Shown: positions 1-5,998 of the stretch, piece by piece
Layout of the letters: each line of letters begins with the position of its first letter
How positions within the stretch are numbered: position 1 is the stretch's first letter
Source: Proteiniphilum sp.
Lineage (GTDB): Bacteria; Bacteroidota; Bacteroidia; Bacteroidales; Dysgonomonadaceae
DNA length: 7,233 nucleotides
Direction: 5' to 3'
NCBI GenBank assembly: GCA_031284475.1
Contig: JAISZV010000082.1
Span: forward strand, 1-7,233
Program-made: the position numbers and the translations under genes
The notes under the pieces: generated by a model
Told to the model about the DNA's origin: nothing
The model's input: only the letters and a program-made list of their open reading frames with translations
Database searches by the model: none

Positions 1-190
1 TGAGATTTCCGGCAGGAAAGATGATAACCGGGAAACCATTGAATCGAGGTTAAAAGTGTACCACACACAGACCGAACCCCTCAAAGAGTTTTATCGTGCG
101 CGCGGTACATTAAAAAATATTGAAGGGGTCGGTTCTGTTGATGATATTTTCAGTTCCATCGAAAAAGAGATTGACCGGTTAGTAAAATAA
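1..190 (+). CDS. adk: Adenylate kinase, C-terminal part (5' end outside window)
   Basis: Only the last 62 codons are present, read from base 2 to the TAA at 188-190. Adenylate kinase interconverts ATP + AMP and 2 ADP in the cytosol. The visible peptide begins EISGRKDDN and continues through [12 protein letters not shown] to GVGSVDDIF, which is the segment following the LID domain in the family. By comparison with the E. coli enzyme, visible Arg5 and Arg16 (11 apart) should match the phosphate-contacting Arg156 and Arg167, and Asp7-Asp8 should match Asp158-Asp159. The stop lies 2 bases before the obg start, so the two genes are very probably cotranscribed. The N-terminal P-loop and the LID cannot be checked here. 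Confidence in the family is high because the tail is highly characteristic. Confidence 0.93.
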   Translation, partial: EISGRKDDNRETIESRLKVYHTQTEPLKEFYRARGTLKNIEGVGSVDDIFSSIEKEIDRLVK

Positions 191-192
191 AA

Positions 193-1347
193 ATGGCAGA
201 AACAAATTTTGTAGATTACGTAAAGATTTTTTGCAGGTCAGGGAAAGGAGGGCGCGGCTCTGCTCACCTGAGAAGGGAAAAATATATCCCGAAAGGCGGT
301 CCCGACGGGGGAGACGGAGGGGATGGCGGAAACATTATCCTCCGCGGTAACCGTAACTACTGGACATTGCTTCATCTGCGTTATCAACGGCATATCCTTG
401 CCGGGCACGGTGAAGGCGGTTCAAAGGCCCAGCGTTCCGGGAAAAAGGGCGAGAACAAGGTAATTGATGTGCCTTGCGGTACCGTCGCCTATGACGCACA
501 TACCGGAGAGTATTTGTGCGATATTACGGACGACGGGCAGGAGGTAATTTTGCTGAAAGGGGGGCGTGGAGGACAGGGAAATGTCCATTTCAAATCGCCC
601 ACGAATCAAACTCCCCGTTACGCCCAACCGGGCGAACCATACCAGGAGCGGTGGGTAATACTTGAGCTAAAGCTGCTGGCGGATGTGGGATTGGTCGGTT
701 TTCCGAATGTGGGAAAATCTACCTTGCTTTCGGTTGTGTCGGCCGCAAAACCTAAGATCGCCAATTACCCCTTTACCACACTCCAACCCAATTTGGGTAT
801 TGTGGGGTATCGCGACGGAAAATCGTTCGTGATGGCCGATATTCCGGGTATTATCGAGGGCGCCAGCGAAGGGAGAGGGCTCGGACTGCGATTCCTCCGC
901 CATATAGAGCGTAACTCTTTGTTGCTTTTTATCATTCCTGCCGATGCGGATGATATAAAGAAAGAATACCAAATATTGTTGAACGAACTGACCCGGTACA
1001 ATCCCGAACTATTAGACAAAACCCACCTGCTGGCCATATCGAAAGCAGATATGCTCGACGAGGAACTGATGCAGGAGATGGCATTCGGCCTGCCCGATAT
1101 TCCCTACCTCTTCATTTCTTCCATCACAGGGTACGGAATTCCGGCGTTGAAAGATTTGCTCTGGCGTGAACTCAATTCTGATGATTATCTCCCAATATCG
1201 GCGTCACGCGATAACTTGGTACACAGGCCCCTCGATATTTCCAGGTTCGAATTTGAAGCGGAAGAGGAATTTTCCGATGATGATACCGATACAGGAGAAG
1301 AAGAGTATCCGGAGGAGGATGACAACTATCTGGAAGAAGATTTTTAA
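193..1347 (+). CDS. obg: Obg/CgtA-family GTPase, 50S ribosome assembly
   Basis: This 384-residue protein is a cytosolic GTPase that binds the large ribosomal subunit and is linked to late 50S assembly and stringent-response signalling. Residues 5-160 form the glycine-rich Obg fold, with runs such as [12 protein letters not shown] (35-46) and GGRGGQGN (123-130). The G domain follows: P-loop GFPNVGKST at 169-177, switch I YPFTT at 192-196, G3 DIPG at 216-219, G4 SKAD at 283-286 and G5-like SSITG at 309-313. The G4 differs from the usual NKxD; as I recall, Bacteroides Obg has TKSD, so this is probably lineage-typical. The C-terminus (about 353-384) is a short, very acidic Glu/Asp tail in place of a globular OCT domain. 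The ATG at 193 follows an A-rich leader with no Shine-Dalgarno sequence and sits directly behind adk. Confidence 0.97.
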   Translation: MAETNFVDYVKIFCRSGKGGRGSAHLRREKYIPKGGPDGGDGGDGGNIILRGNRNYWTLLHLRYQRHILAGHGEGGSKAQRSGKKGENKVIDVPCGTVAYDAHTGEYLCDITDDGQEVILLKGGRGGQGNVHFKSPTNQTPRYAQPGEPYQERWVILELKLLADVGLVGFPNVGKSTLLSVVSAAKPKIANYPFTTLQPNLGIVGYRDGKSFVMADIPGIIEGASEGRGLGLRFLRHIERNSLLLFIIPADADDIKKEYQILLNELTRYNPELLDKTHLLAISKADMLDEELMQEMAFGLPDIPYLFISSITGYGIPALKDLLWRELNSDDYLPISASRDNLVHRPLDISRFEFEAEEEFSDDDTDTGEEEYPEEDDNYLEEDF

Positions 1348-1356
1348 CGTTTAGCG

Positions 1357-2175
1357 ATGAAGCCACACTCCCTGTACAGCAATCTGCTTCTGTTCGACCT
1401 GTTCGACAGGGAAAAGAGTATTGTCCATTTCACTACCACCCGCACGGGCGGGGTGAGCGACGGCGCTTTCTCTTCCTTCAATATGGGGAATTTTTCGGAC
1501 GACAATCCATTAAGTATTAGCGAAAACAGGGAAATTCTTGCCCGTATGTTCTATATGGATGCAAGCCGGTTCATCATCCCCCACCAAACGCACAGCGCCA
1601 GGGTGTTGACAATCGACAAAAACTTCCTTAGCCTTGACCACGCCGTTGCCATTGAGACCTTGTACGGGGTCGATGCGACTATTACTGTAGAGAAAGACAT
1701 TTTTCTGTGCGTTACCACTGCCGATTGTGTGCCGGTCATTCTTTACGACAGGCGTAACGAGGTAATTGCGGCTATTCATGCGGGATGGAGAGGAACAGCG
1801 GAGCGAATTACAGAGAAGACGGTCATGGAAATGGAGCGGCAATTCGGTTCCTCTCCCGGTGATATACTTGCCGGCATAGGCCCATCTATAGATGCGTCGA
1901 ATTACGAAGTAGGGAACGAGGTCGCAAACCGGTTTCGTGAGCAGGGGTTCGACCTGTCCGACGCAACTCTTTTCCCAAGAAAAAATCCTGCTTCCAAGTT
2001 CCATATAGACCTGAAAGAGATCAACAGGAGGGAGTTGGTCAGGCTTGGAGTGCCTGGGAATAGTATTGAAAAGAGTGCACTGTGTACATTCGAGAGGGAA
2101 AATCTTTTCTTTTCCGCCCGCAGGCAAACGGTGCATTCGGGGAGAATGCTTACGGGAATCATGATGAAGAGATAA
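1357..2175 (+). CDS. pgeF: PgeF/YfiH family (laccase-domain, purine nucleoside phosphorylase / peptidoglycan editing factor)
   Basis: This 272-residue protein belongs to the family formerly called polyphenol oxidase or laccase domain (DUF152, YfiH/YlmD). Family members have purine nucleoside phosphorylase and adenosine deaminase activities, and E. coli PgeF prevents misincorporation of L-serine into peptidoglycan precursors. The three expected zinc ligands are visible: His79 in HQTHS (76-80), Cys124 in TTADC (120-124) and His141 in HAGWRG (141-146). The family C-terminus is also intact: a conserved Cys243, then FFSARR at 251-256 and HSGRM at 260-264. Length is normal for the family. The ATG lies 9 bases after the obg stop, so it is probably the last gene of the adk-obg-pgeF transcript. 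Which activity dominates here cannot be told from sequence. Confidence 0.95.
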   Translation: MKPHSLYSNLLLFDLFDREKSIVHFTTTRTGGVSDGAFSSFNMGNFSDDNPLSISENREILARMFYMDASRFIIPHQTHSARVLTIDKNFLSLDHAVAIETLYGVDATITVEKDIFLCVTTADCVPVILYDRRNEVIAAIHAGWRGTAERITEKTVMEMERQFGSSPGDILAGIGPSIDASNYEVGNEVANRFREQGFDLSDATLFPRKNPASKFHIDLKEINRRELVRLGVPGNSIEKSALCTFERENLFFSARRQTVHSGRMLTGIMMKR

Positions 2176-2181
2176 AGGAAA

Positions 2182-2334
2182 GAAGCTGTATCAAAAGCAT
2201 TTTTAACCGCAAAGTGCGCAAAGAGTACGTCAAGAGTGCGAAATTACAATTTCTGATTATCAATACTTTGCGTTCTTTGCGAAAAACCTTGCGCTCTTTG
2301 CGGCAAAGGAATTATTGACTTTTGAAACAGCCTC
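2182..2334. repeat. 153-bp imperfect palindromic element with CGCAAAG repeats
   Basis: The outer arms are 17-base imperfect inverted repeats: 2182-2198 (GAAGCTGTATCAAAAGC) against the reverse complement of 2318-2334 (GAGGCTGTTTCAAAAGT), 14 of 17 identical. Inside, the left arm carries CGCAAAG at 2208-2214 and 2217-2223, with decayed copies after it. The right arm carries its complement CTTTGCG at 2266-2272, 2275-2281 and 2296-2302, plus a variant at 2288-2293. The whole unit can fold into one long interrupted hairpin. It fills nearly all the gap between the convergent pgeF and sod genes. CGCAAAG-type dispersed repeats are familiar to me from Bacteroidota intergenic DNA. It may be a MITE-like element, and may also act as a bidirectional transcription end. 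No target-site duplication is evident. Confidence 0.72.
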
Positions 2335-2371
2335 TCCCGTTCGGTTGGCTATTGCGGTATTTACCGGATGA

Positions 2372-3070
2372 TTAATAACGCGCGCTTACCACGTCCCAAT
2401 CTATGATCTTCCATATTTCTTTCAGGTGGTCGGCACGGCGGTTCTGGTAATCGAGATAGTATGAATGTTCCCATACATCAAACCCTAAAACCGGAATCAG
2501 GCCGCTTGTGAGCGGATTACCCGCATTGCTTTCTTTCAAAATAGAAAGTTTGCCGCTTTCATCCTTTGCCAGCCAAACCCATCCCGAACCGAATACGGAA
2601 ACTCCGGCGGCAGTAAATTCTTCTTTGAATTTTTCGAACGAACCGAATTGTTCGTTGATAGCGTCAGCCAGTTTTCCTTTTGGTTCTCCGCCCCCATCTT
2701 TTTTGAAAGAGGTGAAGTAGATATTATGATTGAGAATCTGTCCCGCATTGTTGAAGATAGCGCCGTCGCTCTCTTTCACAACTGTTTCGAGATCTGTATT
2801 TTCAAATTTTGTTCCCGCTGCCAGTTTATTCAGATTATCTACATAGGCCTGATGGTGCTTGCCGTAGTGAAGTTCTACTGTCTGTTTACTGATAACCGGT
2901 TCTAAAGCGTCGGTTGCATAAGGTAATGCTACTTTTTCAAATTTCATATTTTCACTGTTTTTTAAATTGTTGTTTTCACTGTTTTTCGCGTTGGAACTGT
3001 TGCAACTGATGCAACTGATTGCCGACAACGCGAATAATCCCGTCAATAAGCAATAATGAATTGTTCTCAT
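2372..3070 (-). CDS. sodB: Fe-type superoxide dismutase with lipoprotein signal peptide
   Basis: This 232-residue enzyme converts superoxide to hydrogen peroxide and oxygen. The catalytic part starts near residue 44. Metal ligands by family alignment are His68 (HYGKHH), His115 (LNHNIYF), Asp198 and His202 (GFDVWEH). Gln111, four residues before His115, and the SNAGNPL segment (182-188) match iron rather than manganese enzymes, although cambialistic use is possible. The N-terminus MRTIHYCLLTGLFALSAIS followed by Cys20 reads as a lipoprotein signal peptide, then a Ser/Asn/Lys/Glu linker. This points to a lipid-anchored, exported enzyme. I chose the ATG at 3068-3070 because it opens exactly on the signal peptide; an upstream start at 3181 would add 37 uncharacteristic residues and bury it. 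A start at residue 42 would give a normal cytosolic enzyme and cannot be excluded. Confidence 0.93.
   Translation of the reverse strand: MRTIHYCLLTGLFALSAISCISCNSSNAKNSENNNLKNSENMKFEKVALPYATDALEPVISKQTVELHYGKHHQAYVDNLNKLAAGTKFENTDLETVVKESDGAIFNNAGQILNHNIYFTSFKKDGGGEPKGKLADAINEQFGSFEKFKEEFTAAGVSVFGSGWVWLAKDESGKLSILKESNAGNPLTSGLIPVLGFDVWEHSYYLDYQNRRADHLKEIWKIIDWDVVSARY
2949..2986. repeat. 14-bp direct repeat inside the sod linker
   Basis: The sequence TTTTCACTGTTTTT occurs at 2949-2962 and again at 2973-2986, 24 bases apart. On the coding (minus) strand both copies encode KNSEN, so the offset is exactly eight codons and the frame is kept. It lies in the hydrophilic linker between the lipidated cysteine and the catalytic domain of the superoxide dismutase. 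It looks like an in-frame duplication that lengthened a flexible tether. Confidence 0.8.
3002..3019. repeat. Tandem 9-bp duplication of the lipobox codons in sod
   Basis: GCAACTGAT is present twice, back to back and perfectly, at 3002-3010 and 3011-3019. On the minus strand it encodes Ile-Ser-Cys Ile-Ser-Cys (residues 18-23 of the superoxide dismutase). The repeat therefore covers the signal-peptidase II site itself, giving two candidate lipidation cysteines, Cys20 and Cys23, three residues apart. Confidence 0.85.
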
Positions 3071-3180
3071 GTTCTTTTCATTTCTGTGAAATCTTATTGT
3101 CTGCTTATAACGAAAACAGTTTGGGAAATGTTCGATCTTATTTATATCTATTCTTATTAATTTAGATAAAATAGGATACA

Positions 3181-3215
3181 AACAAAATAGCCCAACCGTT
3201 AACAGTCAGGCTATT
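3181..3215 (-). terminator. Probable intrinsic terminator after ftsH
   Basis: Read on the minus strand, the ftsH stop is followed 16 bases later by AATAGCC (3215-3209). This pairs with GGCTATT (3192-3186) in a 7-bp stem. An inner ACTG-TTAA-CGGT mini-stem sits in the loop, and the T-rich run TTTTGTT (3187-3181) overlaps and follows the stem. This fits a rho-independent terminator for the rsfS-ftsH transcript and would uncouple sod from it. The stem is modest in GC content, so its strength is uncertain. Confidence 0.62.
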
Positions 3216-3231
3216 AGTTATATTTAGAGCA

Positions 3232-5322
3232 TTACTCCTTTATTGTTTCTCCGCTGCTACCCTTTTTATTTCTCCGCCGGGAGACGGAGGGAATTTTTTC
3301 ATCGGTGTCGATAAATATATGGTCTCCGGAACCGTGAGGTTTAGGTGGAAATTGTATGCCAACGGAAGAGCCCTTCTCGTTCTCTAAGATTTCCTGGGAG
3401 CGTGATATCCAGAGGCGTTTACCGAATATTTTTTCCAGGTCGTCGGAATAGATGATCTCCCTTTCCAACAGGATGCCTGCAAGCCGGTTATGCCCCTCCG
3501 CTTTGTCGGTAAGTATCTGCTTCGCCCTTTCATATTGTTGGTTGATCATCGCCTTCACTTCGTTATCGATCAGCTTGGCCGTTTCGTCGCTATATGGCTT
3601 TGAGAAAGTGTATTCCTGCCCCGACGAATCGTAATAACTCAGGTTGGGCAGTTTTTCGCTCATCCCCATATAGGTGATCATGGCGTAGGCCTGTTTGGTT
3701 ACGCGCTCCAAGTCGTTCATAGCGCCGGAAGAGATTGATCCTATAAATAATTCTTCGGCCGCTCTTCCGCCCAAAAGGGCGCACATCTCGTCAAGCATTT
3801 GCTCTTTTGTGGTGATCTGCCGTTCTTCCGGTAGGTACCAGGCTGCGCCTAACGCTTTGCCGCGAGGTACGATAGTAACCTTTACCAACGGGTTGGCATG
3901 TTCCAGGAACCAACTTAGCGTTGCGTGCCCCGCTTCATGGATGGCAATGGCTTTCTTTTCGTTCTCGGTAATGATCTTATTCTTCTTCTCTAATCCGCCT
4001 ACAATACGGTCTACCGCATTCATGAAATCTTCTTTCTGAACGAATTTCTTTTTCTTCCGGGCGGCGATCAGGGCCGCTTCATTGCAGACGTTCGCTATAT
4101 CGGCGCCTGAAAATCCGGGCGCTTGCCGTGCCAGGAACTCGACGTCCACAGATTCGTCTATTTTGATGGGGCGAAGGTGTACCTTGAATATCTCTTTCCG
4201 GTCGTTCAGGTCGGGAAGCTCCACATAAATCTGCCTGTCAAAACGGCCAGCCCGCAGCAAGGCTTTGTCCAGCACATCTGCCCGGTTTGTCGCCGCAAGG
4301 ATAATCACCCCGCTGTTCGATCCGAAACCATCCATTTCGGTGAGGAGTTGGTTAAGCGTGTTTTCCCGCTCGTCGTTTGAACTGAAACTGTTGTTTTTTC
4401 CACGTGCCCGTCCTACGGCGTCTATCTCGTCGATAAATACGATGCAAGGCGCTTTTTCTTTTGCCTGACGGAAAAGGTCCCTTACCCGCGATGCGCCCAC
4501 ACCTACGAACATCTCCACAAAATCAGATCCGGAGATGGAAAAGAAAGGTACATTGGCTTCGCCCGCCACCGCTTTTGCCAGCAATGTTTTTCCCGTTCCG
4601 GGAGGGCCTACGAGCAATGCTCCTTTAGGGATTTTTCCTCCCAGGCTGGTGTAATTATTAGGATTTTTCAGAAATTCCACAATCTCTTGTACCTCTTCTT
4701 TGGCTTCGGAAAGCCCGGCCACATCTTTGAAGGTTACTTTCTGGCTGGAGTCTTTGTCGAACAGTTGCGCTTTCGATTTTCCCACGTTGAAAACGCCTCC
4801 TCCGCCTCCTCCGCCCTGCATCCTACGCATCATCCATATCCAGACTACGATGAGGAGAATGATAGGGGCAAAAGTGAGTAGTATTCCCCAAAGTTCCGAT
4901 GTGGTATCGAAATCTACCTCAGTATTGTAATTTTTCTCAGCCTTTACATTATCTATAAATTCCGATACGGCGTCGGCGGAGGGCACATTGACCCTGATCA
5001 AAGGGGTTCTCTTTATCTTGCCGGCGTCGTCTCCGAAAACGTGGCTTACAGACTCCTCGCGTATGATCGCTTCGGCGATCTTTTTATTGCCGTATATCAC
5101 CACGCTCTTTACGCGGTTATCTTTTACATATTGTTGAAATTCAGACCATTTTGCCTCTTTTACAGTCGTGTCCTGCCCGAAAAACCACATTCCCATGAGC
5201 AATGCCAGCACTATGGCGTAAATCCAGTGAGGGTTGAAAGGCCTTTTGGGATTGTTGTCCCCACCGATTTTCGGCCGCAGGGTAGGTTGTTTATCTTGTT
5301 TATTTTCTTTGTTCGTATTCAT
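3232..5322 (-). CDS. ftsH: FtsH, ATP-dependent zinc metalloprotease
   Basis: This 696-residue membrane-anchored AAA+ protease forms hexamers that extract and degrade misassembled membrane proteins and selected cytosolic substrates. Domain order: TM1 about 33-48, an extracytoplasmic domain about 50-143, TM2 144-165, then an unusual GGGGGGG linker (170-176). The AAA module has Walker A GPPGTGKT (239-246), Walker B IVFIDEID (294-301), and the second region of homology (345-365) with arginine fingers Arg357 and Arg360. The M41 peptidase has HEAGH (462-466), and Asp537 in AMNDLERVT is the likely third zinc ligand. All key residues are present. The ATG at 5320-5322 is preferred because it opens the standard N-terminus and has GGAGAG about 9 bases upstream (5331-5336). 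The frame extends open to 5421 but would overlap rsfS. It lies 56 bases after rsfS, probably in the same transcript. Confidence 0.97.
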   Translation of the reverse strand: MNTNKENKQDKQPTLRPKIGGDNNPKRPFNPHWIYAIVLALLMGMWFFGQDTTVKEAKWSEFQQYVKDNRVKSVVIYGNKKIAEAIIREESVSHVFGDDAGKIKRTPLIRVNVPSADAVSEFIDNVKAEKNYNTEVDFDTTSELWGILLTFAPIILLIVVWIWMMRRMQGGGGGGGVFNVGKSKAQLFDKDSSQKVTFKDVAGLSEAKEEVQEIVEFLKNPNNYTSLGGKIPKGALLVGPPGTGKTLLAKAVAGEANVPFFSISGSDFVEMFVGVGASRVRDLFRQAKEKAPCIVFIDEIDAVGRARGKNNSFSSNDERENTLNQLLTEMDGFGSNSGVIILAATNRADVLDKALLRAGRFDRQIYVELPDLNDRKEIFKVHLRPIKIDESVDVEFLARQAPGFSGADIANVCNEAALIAARKKKKFVQKEDFMNAVDRIVGGLEKKNKIITENEKKAIAIHEAGHATLSWFLEHANPLVKVTIVPRGKALGAAWYLPEERQITTKEQMLDEMCALLGGRAAEELFIGSISSGAMNDLERVTKQAYAMITYMGMSEKLPNLSYYDSSGQEYTFSKPYSDETAKLIDNEVKAMINQQYERAKQILTDKAEGHNRLAGILLEREIIYSDDLEKIFGKRLWISRSQEILENEKGSSVGIQFPPKPHGSGDHIFIDTDEKIPSVSRRRNKKGSSGETIKE

Positions 5323-5378
5323 TTGGATGACTCTCCATTTCGTCTGTGTTATTGTAACATTTTTTTGAGAAATAAATT

Positions 5379-5738
5379 TTAATCTATGGATGGAATATGT
5401 TCTGAACGAGCATCTTCCCAAAGATTGTCGATATTGTAAAAACTACGGAGTTCCGGTAGGAATATATGCACAATTATATTACCGTAATCCATACCGATCC
5501 ATTCGGCACGTTGCTGCCCATGTACACGGACAGGATTCTCGTAGGTGTTTCTCTTTACGGTTTCGTCGATTGAATCGGCCAATGCCGATACCTGTGTGGG
5601 GGTTTTGCCTTCGCAAATTACAAAATAATCGCAGACAGCGCCCGGCACGCTTTTTAATTGAATAGTACAGATGTTTTTTCCTTTCTTTTCCTGAATTCCT
5701 TCAATAATACTTTGTAAGAGTGAGTCTTTTTCCGTCAT
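5379..5738 (-). CDS. rsfS: Ribosome silencing factor RsfS (DUF143/Iojap family)
   Basis: This 119-residue cytosolic protein is a small Iojap-family factor. Such proteins bind L14 (uL14) of the large subunit and block joining with 30S, lowering translation in stationary phase or starvation. The family signature is complete: CDYFVICEG (36-44), AEWIGMDYG (78-86), VHIF (90-93), and the aromatic-rich RSFYNIDNLWEDA (98-110). The residue before Gly74 is His where many homologues have Glu. Length is normal. The ATG at 5736-5738 lies about 26 bases from a Bacteroidota-type -7 box, so the leader is short. It is followed by ftsH in the same orientation, a pairing I remember from other Bacteroidales. Together with Obg across the window, this is a second large-subunit factor in the region. 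Confidence 0.95.
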   Translation of the reverse strand: MTEKDSLLQSIIEGIQEKKGKNICTIQLKSVPGAVCDYFVICEGKTPTQVSALADSIDETVKRNTYENPVRVHGQQRAEWIGMDYGNIIVHIFLPELRSFYNIDNLWEDARSEHIPSID

Positions 5739-5764
5739 TCTTTATTTTAAGTGAATTGATCGTA

Positions 5765-5772
5765 CAAAGATA
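5765..5772 (-). promoter_or_regulatory. Bacteroidota -7 promoter box for rsfS-ftsH
   Basis: The minus strand reads TATCTTTG at 5772-5765, an exact match to the Bacteroidota primary-sigma -7 consensus TAnnTTTG. It lies 26 bases upstream of the rsfS ATG, so transcription would start around 5755-5762. The -33 TTTG element is poor: a TTTG lies only 11 bases upstream, and at the usual 19-22 base distance there is just TTCG (5798-5795). The -7 box is convincing; the complete promoter is an inference. Confidence 0.6.
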
Positions 5773-5813
5773 GGTTCTTTTTTCAAAATAGAGTCGAAAT
5801 AAATATGAAAAGT

Positions 5814-5879
5814 GGGAAGGCGGTAGGGAGAGCGGGAAACGCGGGCGACGGGGGGGATGGGGAGAGGAGAAAAGAGGGG
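5814..5879 (+). other. G-rich purine tract with quadruplex potential
   Basis: Seven runs of three or more G occur within 66 bases of the plus strand: 5814-5816, 5826-5828, 5834-5836, 5843-5845, 5850-5856, 5859-5862 and 5876-5879. The four runs from 5834 to 5862 have loops of 6, 4 and 2 bases and so satisfy the usual G-quadruplex rule. The stretch is nearly all purine and sits just upstream of the rsfS promoter, where the template composition changes abruptly from the AT-rich promoter. No convincing gene is encoded. Folding and any regulatory effect are inferred. Confidence 0.6.
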
Positions 5880-5896
5880 TGAAGAAGTAACGTGTG

Positions 5897-5940
5897 GTAT
5901 AAATAAAACCCCGTCTTTATGGCAGGGTTTTATTTTATAC
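5897..5940 (-). terminator. Strong stem-loop, probable terminator of the DUF1080 gene
   Basis: The segment 5901-5911 (AAATAAAACCC) pairs perfectly with 5925-5935 (GGGTTTTATTT). With one bulged T the stem extends to 5897-5911 against 5925-5940, with a 13-base loop. On the minus strand the 3' arm reads GGGGTTTTATTTATAC, so the T-run is built into the stem, a form that works in either direction. It begins 58 bases beyond the stop of the leftward DUF1080 gene and before the rsfS promoter, the expected place for a terminator isolating the two transcripts. Confidence 0.72.
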
Positions 5941-5949
5941 AAAACAGAA

Positions 5950-5981
5950 CAGGAAAGGCTGCTTTTTTGGCGTATTTCCTG
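5950..5981. other. Small inverted repeat in the DUF1080 3' region
   Basis: CAGGAAA at 5950-5956 is complementary to TTTCCTG at 5975-5981, a 7-bp stem with an 18-base loop. It falls between the DUF1080 stop (5999) and the stronger stem-loop at 5897-5940. It may be part of the 3' end structure of that transcript, but the loop is long and it could be chance. Confidence 0.3.
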
Positions 5982-5998
5982 CTTAGTATACTTTTTAA

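Noticed and set aside
1510..2136. Leftward 208-codon open frame opposite pgeF
   Set aside because: It is antisense to a gene with complete family motifs and has no recognisable domains.
2208..2302. CGCAAAG units as a CRISPR array
   Set aside because: The units are only 7 bases, spaced about 9 bases apart and in opposite orientations on each arm. This is palindromic repeat architecture, not repeat-spacer architecture.
2082..2318. Open frame of 78 codons overlapping the end of pgeF and the palindrome
   Set aside because: Most of it is either pgeF read in the wrong frame or the repeat element. There is no recognisable protein.
3071..3181. Upstream in-frame extension of sod to an ATG at 3181
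   Set aside because: The extra 37 residues are not SOD-like and would place the signal peptide internally. They also overlap the T-rich tail of the ftsH terminator.
3183..3189. TATTTTG on the minus strand as a sod promoter -7 box
   Set aside because: It lacks one T of the TAnnTTTG pattern and coincides with the terminator tail. No good sod promoter could be identified in 3071-3231.
4796..4816. CCTCCTCCG repeats inside ftsH as a simple-sequence contingency locus
   Set aside because: They encode the GGGGGGG linker after TM2 in glycine codons, and length change in threes would not switch the frame. A Gly-rich linker at this position is common in Bacteroidota FtsH as far as I recall.
5323..5421. 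Upstream in-frame extension of ftsH to 5421
   Set aside because: It would overlap the end of rsfS by 43 bases and add residues not typical of FtsH. The ATG at 5322 has a purine-rich site upstream and gives the normal N-terminus.
5742..5942. Leftward 66-codon open frame across the G-rich tract
   Set aside because: It is low-complexity Pro/Ser/Arg content produced by the C-rich strand, it includes the rsfS promoter and the terminator stem, and it has no family resemblance.
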